Source: Persicitalea sp963716085
Lineage (GTDB): Bacteria; Bacteroidota; Bacteroidia; Cytophagales; Spirosomataceae
Reading direction: 5' to 3'
NCBI GenBank assembly: GCA_963716085.1
Contig: OY970288.1
Span: forward strand, 3,658,001 to 3,722,000
DNA: 64,000 nucleotides
The notes beneath the pieces were generated by a model. That model saw only the letters and a list, made by a program, of their open reading frames with translations. It did not search any database and was not told where the DNA came from. The position numbers and the translations under genes are program-made. Of the stretch, positions 17,060-25,735 are shown one piece after another (within the stretch, counting starts at the first letter, position 1; the number at the start of each line of letters is the position of its first letter).

Positions 17060-18010
17060 ATGAAATCCTACCTCTACACCCTTTCCATCATCGTCGCCGC
17101 CACGCTGGCGATGATTTTCCCCGGCCCATTTACCGTCATTGCGGGTTTTGAATTAAAAAACCTGATCGTCCCACTGCTCATGATTATCATGTTCGGCATG
17201 GGAACTACGATGGGCCTGAAAGACTTCGAGGGCGTCGTCAAGAATCCACGCTCGGTATTTATTGGCATTCTCTGTCAGTTTTCGATCATGCCCGTAGTGG
17301 GTTATACGTTGGGAACGAGTTTCAACTTCCCACCCGAAGTAGCGGCCGGGGTGATATTGGTGGGCAGTTCGCCGAGTGGTTTGGCTTCCAATGTAATGGC
17401 TTACATTGCCAAGGCCAACGTGGCCTTGTCGCTCACCATCACCGCCGTGGCGACTTTGCTCGCGCCGCTGCTGACCCCCGCCCTGATGAAATGGTTGGCG
17501 GGGACGATGGTGGAAGTAGATTTTTTGAAAATGATGGTCGATATTCTGAAAATGATCATTCTGCCCATCGGGTTGGGGTTGCTGGTCAATTACATCTTTC
17601 GCAAGCAGGCCGCCTGGCTCAACCGCTACATGCCACTGGTGTCGATGATTGGCATTGCCCTTATCATCTGCATCATCACTGCCGCCGGACGCGACAGTCT
17701 GCTGACGATTGGTTTAGCTCTGGTCGCCTGTACGCTTGCGCACAACCTCTTAGGCTATGCGTTTGGCTACGGCATGGCGAAGCTGATGCGGCTGCCCGAG
17801 CAGGACTGCCGCACGGTATCGCTGGAAGTGGGCTTGCAGAACGGCGGCCTGGCGTCGGGTCTGGCGCTGCAGATGGGCAAGGTGGCCACGGTCGGCCTGG
17901 CACCCGCGCTGTTCGGACCGATCATGAATATCACTGGCTCGATTCTGGCGAGTTTCTGGAGCAAAAAGCCCACGGAAGCACCGGAAGCAGCAGCTGCGGA
18001 GATGACGTAA
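17060..18010 (+). CDS. Bile acid:sodium symporter (BASS/SBF) family transporter
   Basis: The 316-residue inner membrane protein has about nine to ten hydrophobic helices. Family-typical stretches are MFGMGTTMGLKDF near residues 50-62, GVILVGSSPSGLASNVMAYI (the first crossover motif) and SLEVGLQNGGLASGLAL (the second). It probably carries an organic anion together with Na+. In bacteria these proteins take up pantoate, pyruvate or other small acids rather than bile acids, and the substrate here is unknown. The C-terminal tail is short and rich in Ala and Glu. Confidence 0.93.
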   Translation: MKSYLYTLSIIVAATLAMIFPGPFTVIAGFELKNLIVPLLMIIMFGMGTTMGLKDFEGVVKNPRSVFIGILCQFSIMPVVGYTLGTSFNFPPEVAAGVILVGSSPSGLASNVMAYIAKANVALSLTITAVATLLAPLLTPALMKWLAGTMVEVDFLKMMVDILKMIILPIGLGLLVNYIFRKQAAWLNRYMPLVSMIGIALIICIITAAGRDSLLTIGLALVACTLAHNLLGYAFGYGMAKLMRLPEQDCRTVSLEVGLQNGGLASGLALQMGKVATVGLAPALFGPIMNITGSILASFWSKKPTEAPEAAAAEMT

Positions 18011-18099
18011 GGCGGAGAGAATTTCAAACGTCGATTATAACTTTTGGGCAGATGCTTCGTTTTTTTGAAAACAAATCCCCATTCTTATAAACACAGCCC

Positions 18100-18459
18100 A
18101 TGAAAATGAAAATTCTCACCAGTTGGATGTTGCTCTTCGCAATGGCCTTCCTGCTTTCCTGTAAAGACAAGGACGCGAAACCAAATGTCAGGACGATGCT
18201 ATCGGCCAAGTGGTGGTGCCACGAAACGAACCTGCTCAAAGATTTGAACTTCAACGCCGACGGAGCCGTGCAGGAACGGCGCGATGGGGATATCCAAACG
18301 GGCCGCTGGACGCTGTCTGAGGACGAGAAAACGATCGAAATTATCCAGATAGGAGGTACTAATGACGGCACCCGCACTTTCGGTTTGCAGAACGTGACCG
18401 ACGATCAGTTAATCCTCACTTTTTTTGGGGGCGAGAACAAGTACAATAAATGTGAGTAG
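18100..18459 (+). CDS. Small lipocalin-like lipoprotein
   Basis: The 119-residue product has a lipoprotein signal peptide ending LLSC (Cys21). The mature part is a short beta-rich domain with LSAKWWCHETNLLKDLNF, GRWTLSEDEKTIEIIQI and DDQLILTFFGG. This is the pattern of lipocalin-like proteins in Bacteroidota that report how far a value departs from a baseline sheet fold; the function is unknown. It ends before a bidirectional terminator. Confidence 0.7.
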   Translation: MKMKILTSWMLLFAMAFLLSCKDKDAKPNVRTMLSAKWWCHETNLLKDLNFNADGAVQERRDGDIQTGRWTLSEDEKTIEIIQIGGTNDGTRTFGLQNVTDDQLILTFFGGENKYNKCE

Positions 18460-18517
18460 AATGCTGAACGGTACGCTCAAATAGTAATTTGTATGTAGCC
18501 TATTGGTGTGTTTGCAA

Positions 18518-18550
18518 CAAAAGCCAGTCGAAACAATCGACTGGCTTTTG
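18518..18550. terminator. Bidirectional terminator between lipoprotein gene and fbaA
   Basis: A perfect 14-bp stem (CAAAAGCCAGTCGA with its complement) closes a 5-base AACAA loop. It has T-rich flanks on both strands and stands between convergent genes. Confidence 0.88.
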
Positions 18551-18576
18551 ATTTTCTTGCCAACTGCCTGGATCAA

Positions 18577-19656
18577 TTAAGCCAGCCGGTTCATGCAATT
18601 CAAATCCTCGAACGCCACTTTCAAACGTGACGCCATGCTTTCTTCGCCTTTGCGGAGCCACACGCGGGGATCGTAGTATTTTTTGTTGGGAACCCCATCG
18701 CCATCGGGGTTACCGAGCTGGGTCTGGAGGTAGTGCTCCGACTTTTGGTAGTATTTCAGGACACCTTCCCAAGTGGCCCACTGCATATCGGTGTCGATAT
18801 TCATCTTGACCGCGCCGTACTCGATGGCCTCCCGGATTTCCTCACGGGACGAGCCCGAGCCGCCGTGAAAGACGAAATTGACGGGAAGCGTTCCGGTGTT
18901 GAATTTTTTCTGGATATGTTCCTGCGAATTTTTCAGAATCTTCGGTTCCAGCTTCACGTTGCCGGGCTTGTACACACCGTGAACGTTGCCGAAAGCCGCC
19001 GCGATGGTGAAATTAGGCGAGATCTTGCTTAGCTCCTCGTAGGCATGAGCCACTTCGTCGGGCTGCGTGTAGAGCTTGGAGCTATCCACGTCGGTGTTGT
19101 CCACGCCGTCTTCCTCGCCGCCCGTCACGCCTAGTTCGATTTCAATCGTCATGCCCATTTTAGCCATGCGCTCGAAGTACCTGGCGCAGGTCTCGATGTT
19201 TTCTTCGAGGGGCTCCTCCGACAGGTCGAGCATATGCGAGCTGTACAGCGGTACGCCGTGCTGCTCGTAGTATTTTTCACCCGCGTCGAGCAGACCGTCG
19301 ATCCAGGGCAGGAGTTTTTTGGCGCAGTGGTCAGTGTGCAGAATAACGGGTATGCCGTAGTGCCCGGCCATTTGGTGGACGTGCATGGCTCCCGAAATGC
19401 CGCCCGCGATAGCGGCCTTCTGGCCATCGTTCGACAGGCTCTTTCCGGCGTAGAAAACGGATCCACCGTTGCTGAACTGAATCATGACGGGGCTGTTGAC
19501 GGCCTTGGCCGTTTCCAGTACGGCGTTCACCGAGTTGGTACCGACCACATTGACAGCGGGCAGGGCGTAATTATTTTCATTGGCATGACGGAAAATTTCA
19601 CTGACGCCCTCGCCGGTTACGACGCCGGGTTGAAAGCGGGTTACTGTATCACTCAT
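18577..19656 (-). CDS. fbaA: Class II fructose-bisphosphate aldolase
   Basis: The 359-residue cytosolic enzyme cleaves fructose 1,6-bisphosphate to two triose phosphates in glycolysis and forms it in gluconeogenesis. Zinc and catalytic residues of the class are at the same numbers as in the E. coli enzyme: Asp109 and His110 (HTDH), Glu174 (EIELG), His226 (NVHG) and His264 (FHGGSGSS). Full length, single gene, ended by the shared terminator at 18518-18550. Confidence 0.97.
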   Translation of the reverse strand: MSDTVTRFQPGVVTGEGVSEIFRHANENNYALPAVNVVGTNSVNAVLETAKAVNSPVMIQFSNGGSVFYAGKSLSNDGQKAAIAGGISGAMHVHQMAGHYGIPVILHTDHCAKKLLPWIDGLLDAGEKYYEQHGVPLYSSHMLDLSEEPLEENIETCARYFERMAKMGMTIEIELGVTGGEEDGVDNTDVDSSKLYTQPDEVAHAYEELSKISPNFTIAAAFGNVHGVYKPGNVKLEPKILKNSQEHIQKKFNTGTLPVNFVFHGGSGSSREEIREAIEYGAVKMNIDTDMQWATWEGVLKYYQKSEHYLQTQLGNPDGDGVPNKKYYDPRVWLRKGEESMASRLKVAFEDLNCMNRLA

Positions 19657-19740
19657 AGTTGGTTTTGGGGATTATTTCAAGAAAAAATTTAGGGGATTCA
19701 CTAAATTGCCGATTACCGCGCAATTGATAGGCAAGATAGC

Positions 19741-19748
19741 TAAATTTG
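19741..19748 (+). promoter_or_regulatory. Candidate -7 element for the small membrane protein/CorC pair
   Basis: TAAATTTG matches TAnnTTTG and ends 20 bases before the ATG at 19769. No -33 TTG is found at standard spacing. Confidence 0.4.
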
Positions 19749-19768
19749 GCAAAACTGCGGAGCATTCC

Positions 19769-20014
19769 ATGAATCCAAAACTCATCAAAAGCCTCTTGTT
19801 AGCCGCCACTCTGGGCTGTTTCATGCTCTGGATTTTGGAACTGATGCGTACCGATTTGGGCAATAGCTATTGGTTGTTGATGTTAAGCTTAACCTTCTTG
19901 CTGGGCCACCAGTACTACCGGCTGAAGACCCAACCCGATTCCGCTACCAAAAGACCCGAAGCACGCTCCGAAAAAAGGCCCGCCCGTCCACCCAAACGCA
20001 AGAAAAAGAAATGA
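19769..20014 (+). CDS. Small membrane protein with basic tail
   Basis: The 81-residue protein has two membrane helices (SLLLAATLGCFMLWILEL and WLLMLSLTFLLGHQYY) and a strongly basic tail ending PKRKKKK. I do not recognise a family. An earlier ATG at 19706 would add 21 residues that overlap the promoter element, so 19769 is preferred. Its last codons overlap the start of the CNNM/CBS protein (ATGA), so the two are translationally coupled and may act together in the membrane. Confidence 0.65.
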   Translation: MNPKLIKSLLLAATLGCFMLWILELMRTDLGNSYWLLMLSLTFLLGHQYYRLKTQPDSATKRPEARSEKRPARPPKRKKKK

Positions 20015-21255
20015 TTGCCCTCTATCCTACCCTGGCTGCGCTTTTCTTTATGTTGGCTGGCTACTACGGTGCGGTTCGCGCCATCCTGCTCGACTCCCCA
20101 CTCGACTGGCTGCGTGGTCTGCCCGATCAGGACGGGGCAGTACTCGGCGTGGCCTACTGGCGGCGGATGCTGCGTATGAGTCGGCTTTCGCTGGTGGCAG
20201 TCGGCTGTTTTTTTCTGGTAGCAACGGGTCGTGTGCTGGTTCCCCAACTAGCCGATTGGCCCGGCTGGCTATACTGGATTGGATTGTTTTTCACGGCGGC
20301 TCTGGTATGGACAGCCGCTTACATGATCTGGCTTCGGTTGGGCCGCGCTTTTCCGCGCGCTGCCTCTATTTCGGCTTTTCCGGTGCGTTTTGCCGAGTGG
20401 GTACTGACGCCCGTCTATTGGTTGGTCGAGCCTTTTTTAAATAAAAAAAGACAAGAGGATTCAGCGATCAATGCCAACTTGCCCAATTACGTTCGCGACG
20501 AAACTGCCTCCGCCGACGACTCCGATGTCGAGGAGCACCGGATGGAGGAAAAAATGTTCATCAATGCGCTCGATTTCAAGGATGTTCGGATTCGGGACTG
20601 CATGATTCCCCGTACCGAAATCACCGCCGTAGCGCTGGAAGATGAGATTGAAGACCTCCGCCAGGCATTTATCACGAGCGGCCATTCCAAAATTGTCGTT
20701 TACCGCGATTCTATCGACGACATCGTGGGCTACTGCCATTCGCTCGCCCTTTTCCGAAAACCCAAAGATATTTCGAGTATCGTCACCCCGATGCTCATTG
20801 TGCCGGAGGCCATGCCCGCCAGCGATCTCATGCTGCGGTTTCTGGAAGTACGCAAGAGCCTGGCCCTGGTCGTGGACGAGTTCGGCGGCACCTCGGGGCT
20901 GGTAAGCGTGGAGGACGTGGTGGAGCAAATATTTGGCGAAATCCAGGACGAATACGACTCTACCGAAGACTGGACCGAGCGGCAAATCGACGAAAACACC
21001 TTCATCCTCAGCGCCCGACACGAAGTGGAGTACCTCAACGAAAAATACGGCTGGAACTTCCCCGAGGGCGATTACGATACCCTGGCCGGGTTACTCATTC
21101 ACGTTCACGGCGATCTGCCCAAGGTGAATGAGGTCATTCACTTCGCGCCCTATGCTTTCAAAGTGATTTCAATGCAGGATACCCGCATCGAGTTGGTGCG
21201 GTTGACGGTGGAAGCACTGGAAGAAGAGGAGAAAAAGGAGGGCAGAAAGAAATGA
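20011..21255 (+). CDS. Hemolysin-family CNNM/CBS/CorC-HlyC protein
   Basis: The 414-residue protein has an N-terminal CNNM-like membrane domain (helices near residues 5-25, 58-78, 85-107 and 125-143) and a CBS pair starting at DCMIPRTEITAV (about 197-208). A C-terminal CorC/HlyC domain follows (DENTFILSARHEVEYLN to the end). The stretch VVDEFGGTSGLVSVEDVVEQ lies in the second CBS domain. Relatives handle Mg2+ or Co2+ or are linked to gliding (GldE); this sequence looks closer to the general CorC type. I chose the ATG at 20011, which overlaps the stop of the preceding small membrane protein. A longer upstream frame would read through that gene in another frame. Confidence 0.88.
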   Translation: MIALYPTLAALFFMLAGYYGAVRAILLDSPLDWLRGLPDQDGAVLGVAYWRRMLRMSRLSLVAVGCFFLVATGRVLVPQLADWPGWLYWIGLFFTAALVWTAAYMIWLRLGRAFPRAASISAFPVRFAEWVLTPVYWLVEPFLNKKRQEDSAINANLPNYVRDETASADDSDVEEHRMEEKMFINALDFKDVRIRDCMIPRTEITAVALEDEIEDLRQAFITSGHSKIVVYRDSIDDIVGYCHSLALFRKPKDISSIVTPMLIVPEAMPASDLMLRFLEVRKSLALVVDEFGGTSGLVSVEDVVEQIFGEIQDEYDSTEDWTERQIDENTFILSARHEVEYLNEKYGWNFPEGDYDTLAGLLIHVHGDLPKVNEVIHFAPYAFKVISMQDTRIELVRLTVEALEEEEKKEGRKK

Positions 21256-21300
21256 TCCCTGTAAATTACAATGCCTATTTTCTCCTTTATTTGCTGCATC

Positions 21301-21338
21301 AGCCCCTCTCATTTGAGGAAGGGGTTGGGGTGAGGTGA
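21301..21338 (-). repeat. Interspersed CCTCACCCCAACCCCTTCC repeat with small hairpin
   Basis: Read on the minus strand this begins TCACCTCACCCCAACCCC and contains the inverted pair CCCCT ... AGGGG around CTCAAATGAG. It lies directly downstream of the TonB-dependent receptor stop codon. The wording resembles a repeat I recall from intergenic regions of other bacteria; not checked here. Confidence 0.45.
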
Positions 21339-21341
21339 AAA

Positions 21342-23795
21342 CTAGAACTCTTTCTCTCCAAACTCATTTCCCGGAAGCTTGGCGCGTTTGCTCAATTGTC
21401 GCAAAGCGTAGCTTACGTTGATGAGAAAAATGTCTTTTTCCTGAATGTAATTGGTCGTCGTGAAGAAGTCTCGGCCCCGCGTCGTGATGCGCTGCTCGTT
21501 GGTGGGCAGGAAGCCGAGACCGATGTTCTGCCACTGTGCTAGAACCGTCAGGCGATTTTCCAGAAAAGTTTTCTTCAAAGAAAGGTTCGGAATCAAAAAC
21601 CGCGAGTCCTCACCCTGCGCCGTAATGCGCCGCGAAAGGTAGTTGACGCTGGCTTGCAACGAGGTGGTCGGGGCTAGCTGCAGGGTCGTGTTGGCATTGA
21701 TCGAATGCACCCAGGCCGCGCGGTCAAAAACCACAACGTTGTCGAAGAGTTGTCCTTGCTGGGTGTAGCGGTACACCGTCCCGCCTATATAAAACTTCCA
21801 GGCTTTGGTCAGTTTCAAATCCGCCGCCACCTCTGCGCCCACCCGCTGCGCGAGTCCGGCGTTCGTAAAAATCCGGTTCAGAATCGTATCGGCGTACACG
21901 CTGTTCACGCGGTTGACGACGTCCTGGATTCCCTGGTAGTAGGCCGTAGCCAACAAGGTGCTATTCCCCACAGATTTGCTGACGCCCAGCTCGGCCAGAT
22001 TGACAAACTCGGGCCGTAGGGCAGGGTCGCCCTGCTCCAGGGTTTCGGAATGTTCGCGCTCGGGCAAAGGGTTGAGGGCGAAGTTATTGTTCCGCTGCAC
22101 CCGGCGGCTGAAACCCGCGCGCCATGACAAACCTTCCTGAGGTTTATACAAAAGATTGAAAGACGGAAAAAGATTATTGAGGGTCAGGTCGAAAGTCTGG
22201 TTGCTGGCATTGTTCACCAAATCCCGCACGGCGTACTCGTAACGCAGCCCAAAAGTGTATTCTAATTTAGGCTTAGCGGCGGAAAACTGCGAGTACACGC
22301 TGTGGATGCGGTTGGTGATGACGATCAGCCCCGAAAACGCTGGAATGGCTAAAAGGGGTGATCTATTGCCGTACTGTTCGCGGTAGCCGTAGTCGCCCCG
22401 GTCTTCCTGGTAGCGATACTGGTAGCCCCCTTCCAGTTTGCCTCCTCCCAACGGCAGACTGCCATCCACGTTGGCCCGGAAATTCTGAATCGGCCGGTCG
22501 GTGGTGGTGAGGGTATATTGCAGCGTGTCGCGGTAGTCGCTGCGGTTCAGGTTGCGGTTTTTGGTAAAGCCGCCGATTTGGTCGTGCTCGTACAATACGC
22601 CCGCTCCCAGGGTGGCTTTGTTTTCGTAAGCGTGGGTGTAGTCAAGATTGGCGGTGTAAAACGCGCCCTGCTTGCGCACTAAGTTGCTGTTGAAGTAATT
22701 GGCACGCCCGATTACCTGACCCGTCTGAACGTTCGTAGTCGTGTTGTTATAAAAAATATCCGCCAAACGTTCCTCGATGCGGCGGCTCTGGTACAGGCCC
22801 AGATTCCAGCTATCGGCCTTGTTCGGCAGGAAGGCCAGGGCCAGGCGATTGGTAAGGGTCTGGCGGTCGAAGCTCCGCTCACCCGCCGAGGGAAAGCGCG
22901 TGCTGCGGTTGCCAATCGTGGTACTGACATCTCCCACGCGCCGCCCGGCGATGTCATTTTGAATATAGGCGGAACTCAGGGTAAAATCCCAGCGCTCCGC
23001 GCGGTAGTTGAGCGTCGCGTCCAGGGCGTGGCGGTGCGGCCTTTCGGCATTGTCGAAATTACTGACACTCGGCAGCCCCAGCAGACCGTTCGTCACGGCC
23101 GACCATCCCCTGTCGGCCCCGGCGCGGGTGATGATGGCGATGATCCCGGCCATACCGTCGGGGTCGTAGCGGGCGTTAGGCGTGGTAATGACCTCGATGG
23201 ACTCGACGGTATTGGCGGGAAGTTGGTTGAGCAAAGTACCCAGATTGGCCTGCACGGGCTTGCCGTTGAGCAGTACCAGGAATCCGTTGGCCCCGCGCAG
23301 ACTCACCTCGCCCTCGGCATCGATGGTCAGGCCGGGCAGGTTGCGCAGCACGTCGGTAGCCGTGCCGCCCGCCGCCGCTTGAAACTGCGCCGCGCGGTAG
23401 GTCTGGCGGTCGACTTTTATGATGACCTCGGCCCGTTGCCCGGTCACGCGTACTTCGTCCAGCAGCTTGGATTCCGGTTCGATCAGCAGCGAACCCAGCT
23501 CGACCGACCGGCCCCGCTCCACCACTGTTTCCGTCGAGGCGGTTCGGTAGCCCACAAAAAAAGTTTTGATTTGGTACCTTCCGGGCTCGGGATTTAGAAT
23601 CAGGTAGCGGCCCGTTGTATCGGTGATAGCGCCGCCGACGGCCACGGAGTCATTTGGCGCGTAGAGCGCCACGCTCACGAAGGCGACGGGCGCCTGCGTG
23701 ATTTTGTCAAGAATTTTCCCGGTGATCTGGGCGTGAGAGTGGGAGATGAACACAAGTGCGCACAGCATTCCTGCGGCGAAGGTTTTCGTGTTCAT
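21342..23795 (-). CDS. TonB-dependent receptor-like outer membrane protein
   Basis: The 817-residue protein has a signal peptide, a carboxypeptidase-regulatory-like domain (ITGKILDKITQAPVAFVSVA, about residues 23-105), and a plug domain (about 130-230). Plug signatures include LRNLPGLTIDAEGEVSLRGA and ESIEVITTPNARYDPDGMAG. The rest is a long beta-barrel of the outer-membrane beta-barrel type 3. It may take up a ligand through the outer membrane or serve in export or assembly; no substrate can be named. The gene lies 21 bases after an APC permease on the same strand, so the two may share a transcript. Confidence 0.9.
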   Translation of the reverse strand: MNTKTFAAGMLCALVFISHSHAQITGKILDKITQAPVAFVSVALYAPNDSVAVGGAITDTTGRYLILNPEPGRYQIKTFFVGYRTASTETVVERGRSVELGSLLIEPESKLLDEVRVTGQRAEVIIKVDRQTYRAAQFQAAAGGTATDVLRNLPGLTIDAEGEVSLRGANGFLVLLNGKPVQANLGTLLNQLPANTVESIEVITTPNARYDPDGMAGIIAIITRAGADRGWSAVTNGLLGLPSVSNFDNAERPHRHALDATLNYRAERWDFTLSSAYIQNDIAGRRVGDVSTTIGNRSTRFPSAGERSFDRQTLTNRLALAFLPNKADSWNLGLYQSRRIEERLADIFYNNTTTNVQTGQVIGRANYFNSNLVRKQGAFYTANLDYTHAYENKATLGAGVLYEHDQIGGFTKNRNLNRSDYRDTLQYTLTTTDRPIQNFRANVDGSLPLGGGKLEGGYQYRYQEDRGDYGYREQYGNRSPLLAIPAFSGLIVITNRIHSVYSQFSAAKPKLEYTFGLRYEYAVRDLVNNASNQTFDLTLNNLFPSFNLLYKPQEGLSWRAGFSRRVQRNNNFALNPLPEREHSETLEQGDPALRPEFVNLAELGVSKSVGNSTLLATAYYQGIQDVVNRVNSVYADTILNRIFTNAGLAQRVGAEVAADLKLTKAWKFYIGGTVYRYTQQGQLFDNVVVFDRAAWVHSINANTTLQLAPTTSLQASVNYLSRRITAQGEDSRFLIPNLSLKKTFLENRLTVLAQWQNIGLGFLPTNEQRITTRGRDFFTTTNYIQEKDIFLINVSYALRQLSKRAKLPGNEFGEKEF

Positions 23796-23816
23796 TGGCC
23801 CGAAAGTTTATTTCGT

Positions 23817-25559
23817 TTATATAATCAACCGTACCCCGCCCAAATCTGACACGCGGTGCGAGAAACGGTCACTGGGAGAGCTGATGAACATAAAGTTGAT
23901 GGGAATATCCCACTCCTTACTCAGTTGGTCAATGATTTCCGGCCCAAAAGTGCCGTGCAACTGTACGTACTCGATCTTGATATCCGGGTAAGCGCGATCC
24001 AGTACCTCCAGATCGTCCAAAAATGCCTGGTGGACTTCCTCGCCCTCGTTCAAAATGGTAACGATTTTGAGCCGCTTCGTGATCTCGTTTTCTTGCACGT
24101 AGATCATCACCTTATTTAAAATTGAAATATCGTCGCCCTTCGTAAAATACACAAACTCCTGCTCCGTCAGCTTACGGATGTGGCGTGAAATCTCCAGGCG
24201 GCTGGCGGCGGCAATGTGCTTGAGCGTGGTAAAGAAGCTGTTGACCAGCGCCAGCAGCAGTTTGAGAATCTCGTTCCGGTTCAGCAGCAGGATGATGACA
24301 ATGATGGAAGGCACGAAATACTGCAAGAACACGATCAGGTAGTCGGGATGCATGATGATGTTGCCATACAAAGCAATCACGACCGCCAGAATGGCCAGCG
24401 CAACGGAAAACACCGTTGCTCGCTCGGGACGCGGCAACCGCGCCCGCTTGCTCTTCAACAGGAAATTTCCGATCCCGAAGTACACCATCACCAATAAAAA
24501 ACTGATCGTGTATACGCCCGCCAGAGGCCCCAGCTCGCCATTGGTGATGAATAGCACAGAAAGGCAAAGCAGGTAAAATACGATCAGGATACGCGGTGAG
24601 CTGCCTTTTTTGTTCTCCTTCAACAGCAACTGCGGCAGGATGCGATCGAGCGCCATGCGCTTTATCAAACCATTGACGCCCACATAGGAAGTGAGCAGCG
24701 CACCACTCAGCACCAGCACGGCGTCGACCGATATAAAGGTAGCCAGCCAGCTCCCCCCGGTGTTTTCGCCAAGATGCGAGAGCAGTGCTTCCTGATTTTG
24801 GGCCACTTCGGCCAGCGGCAGTACCATCACCGCGCAAAGCGCCATCAGCGGATTGATGACCGACACGGCAATCCACATGTTGCGCAGGGTTTTGGGGAAA
24901 ACGCCCTGCTTCTGCTCCTCTACAAAGTTAGCCGAACTCTCGAAGCCGCTGATTCCCAGCATGGCGGTGCTGAAACCAAGGAATAAGGCGGTGCCGAAGC
25001 CGCCATTGAGCGGCGCGTCGAAATTGAGATAGGCTACCTGTAAGCCGTTTTGCGATACGTACCAGATACCGCTGATAATCAGGGTCAGCATGGCCGTGAT
25101 ATGCAGGACAAAAATGACGATAGCCACGATGGCCGACTCACTGATCCCCGACATGACCAGCAACAAGAAGAGCGTGATGAGGATAGCCGTGGAGAGAATA
25201 ATATTGATACTCGGCAGAATATCGTGCAGATAGTGCATTGCCTCGCTGGCCGAAATCACCGCCGTAGCCATGTACGACAGGATGGTCAGGCAAGCGGCGA
25301 TGGAGGCGTTGCTCTTGCTGGTTGTGTTGAGCAGAACGTTGTACGCTCCGCCGTTGAGTGGCAGGGCCCCGACTACCTCGCCGTATATTTTCCGGAAAAG
25401 AAACAATACCGCCGCCACAATCAACAGCGCTATCCAGGCATATTGTCCTGCGTAAGCGATAGAGAGCGCCGAAACGTACAGGCAGGATGAGGTAATGTCG
25501 TTGCCGCAAATGGCCGTAGCGGCAAGTTGGTTCAGTTTTTTGTGGGGAGTGGCCTCCAT
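23817..25559 (-). CDS. APC-family permease with cytosolic C-terminal domain
   Basis: The 580-residue protein has about twelve membrane helices in residues 15-430, starting with the APC-like block TAICGNDITSSCLYVSALSI. It ends in a soluble domain of about 150 residues (KIVTILNEGEEVHQAFLDDL and IEYVQLHGTFGPEIIDQL) that looks like a universal-stress-like alpha/beta fold. It probably carries amino acids or related solutes across the inner membrane, with the tail perhaps sensing a ligand. The TonB-dependent receptor follows on the same strand, making a possible two-membrane uptake pair; that link is inference. Confidence 0.88.
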   Translation of the reverse strand: MEATPHKKLNQLAATAICGNDITSSCLYVSALSIAYAGQYAWIALLIVAAVLFLFRKIYGEVVGALPLNGGAYNVLLNTTSKSNASIAACLTILSYMATAVISASEAMHYLHDILPSINIILSTAILITLFLLLVMSGISESAIVAIVIFVLHITAMLTLIISGIWYVSQNGLQVAYLNFDAPLNGGFGTALFLGFSTAMLGISGFESSANFVEEQKQGVFPKTLRNMWIAVSVINPLMALCAVMVLPLAEVAQNQEALLSHLGENTGGSWLATFISVDAVLVLSGALLTSYVGVNGLIKRMALDRILPQLLLKENKKGSSPRILIVFYLLCLSVLFITNGELGPLAGVYTISFLLVMVYFGIGNFLLKSKRARLPRPERATVFSVALAILAVVIALYGNIIMHPDYLIVFLQYFVPSIIVIILLLNRNEILKLLLALVNSFFTTLKHIAAASRLEISRHIRKLTEQEFVYFTKGDDISILNKVMIYVQENEITKRLKIVTILNEGEEVHQAFLDDLEVLDRAYPDIKIEYVQLHGTFGPEIIDQLSKEWDIPINFMFISSPSDRFSHRVSDLGGVRLII

Positions 25560-25679
25560 ATCGGGAATGCGCGTAGGCTAAGTAGTTCGATTCAAGCCGC
25601 AAATGTAAGGATTATGAATACGGGGCTGCAAAAAAATTTGGCCTTTCTCCCAAAGTCTCCCAGACTGCGGTCGAATGGC

Positions 25680-25687
25680 TATATTTG
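25680..25687 (+). promoter_or_regulatory. Candidate -7 element of the SGNH-like gene
   Basis: TATATTTG matches TAnnTTTG exactly, 48 bases before the ATG at 25736. No -33 TTG at usual spacing. Confidence 0.4.
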
Positions 25688-25735
25688 TGCCGTGATTTTT
25701 TTGAAAAAGTATTGTAAAACCCGTTTCAGTCGAGC

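Noticed and set aside
20011..21255. Gliding motility protein GldE
   Set aside because: CNNM/CBS/CorC layout is shared, but the CBS region and neighbourhood (no gldD or ssb) fit a general CorC-type protein better.
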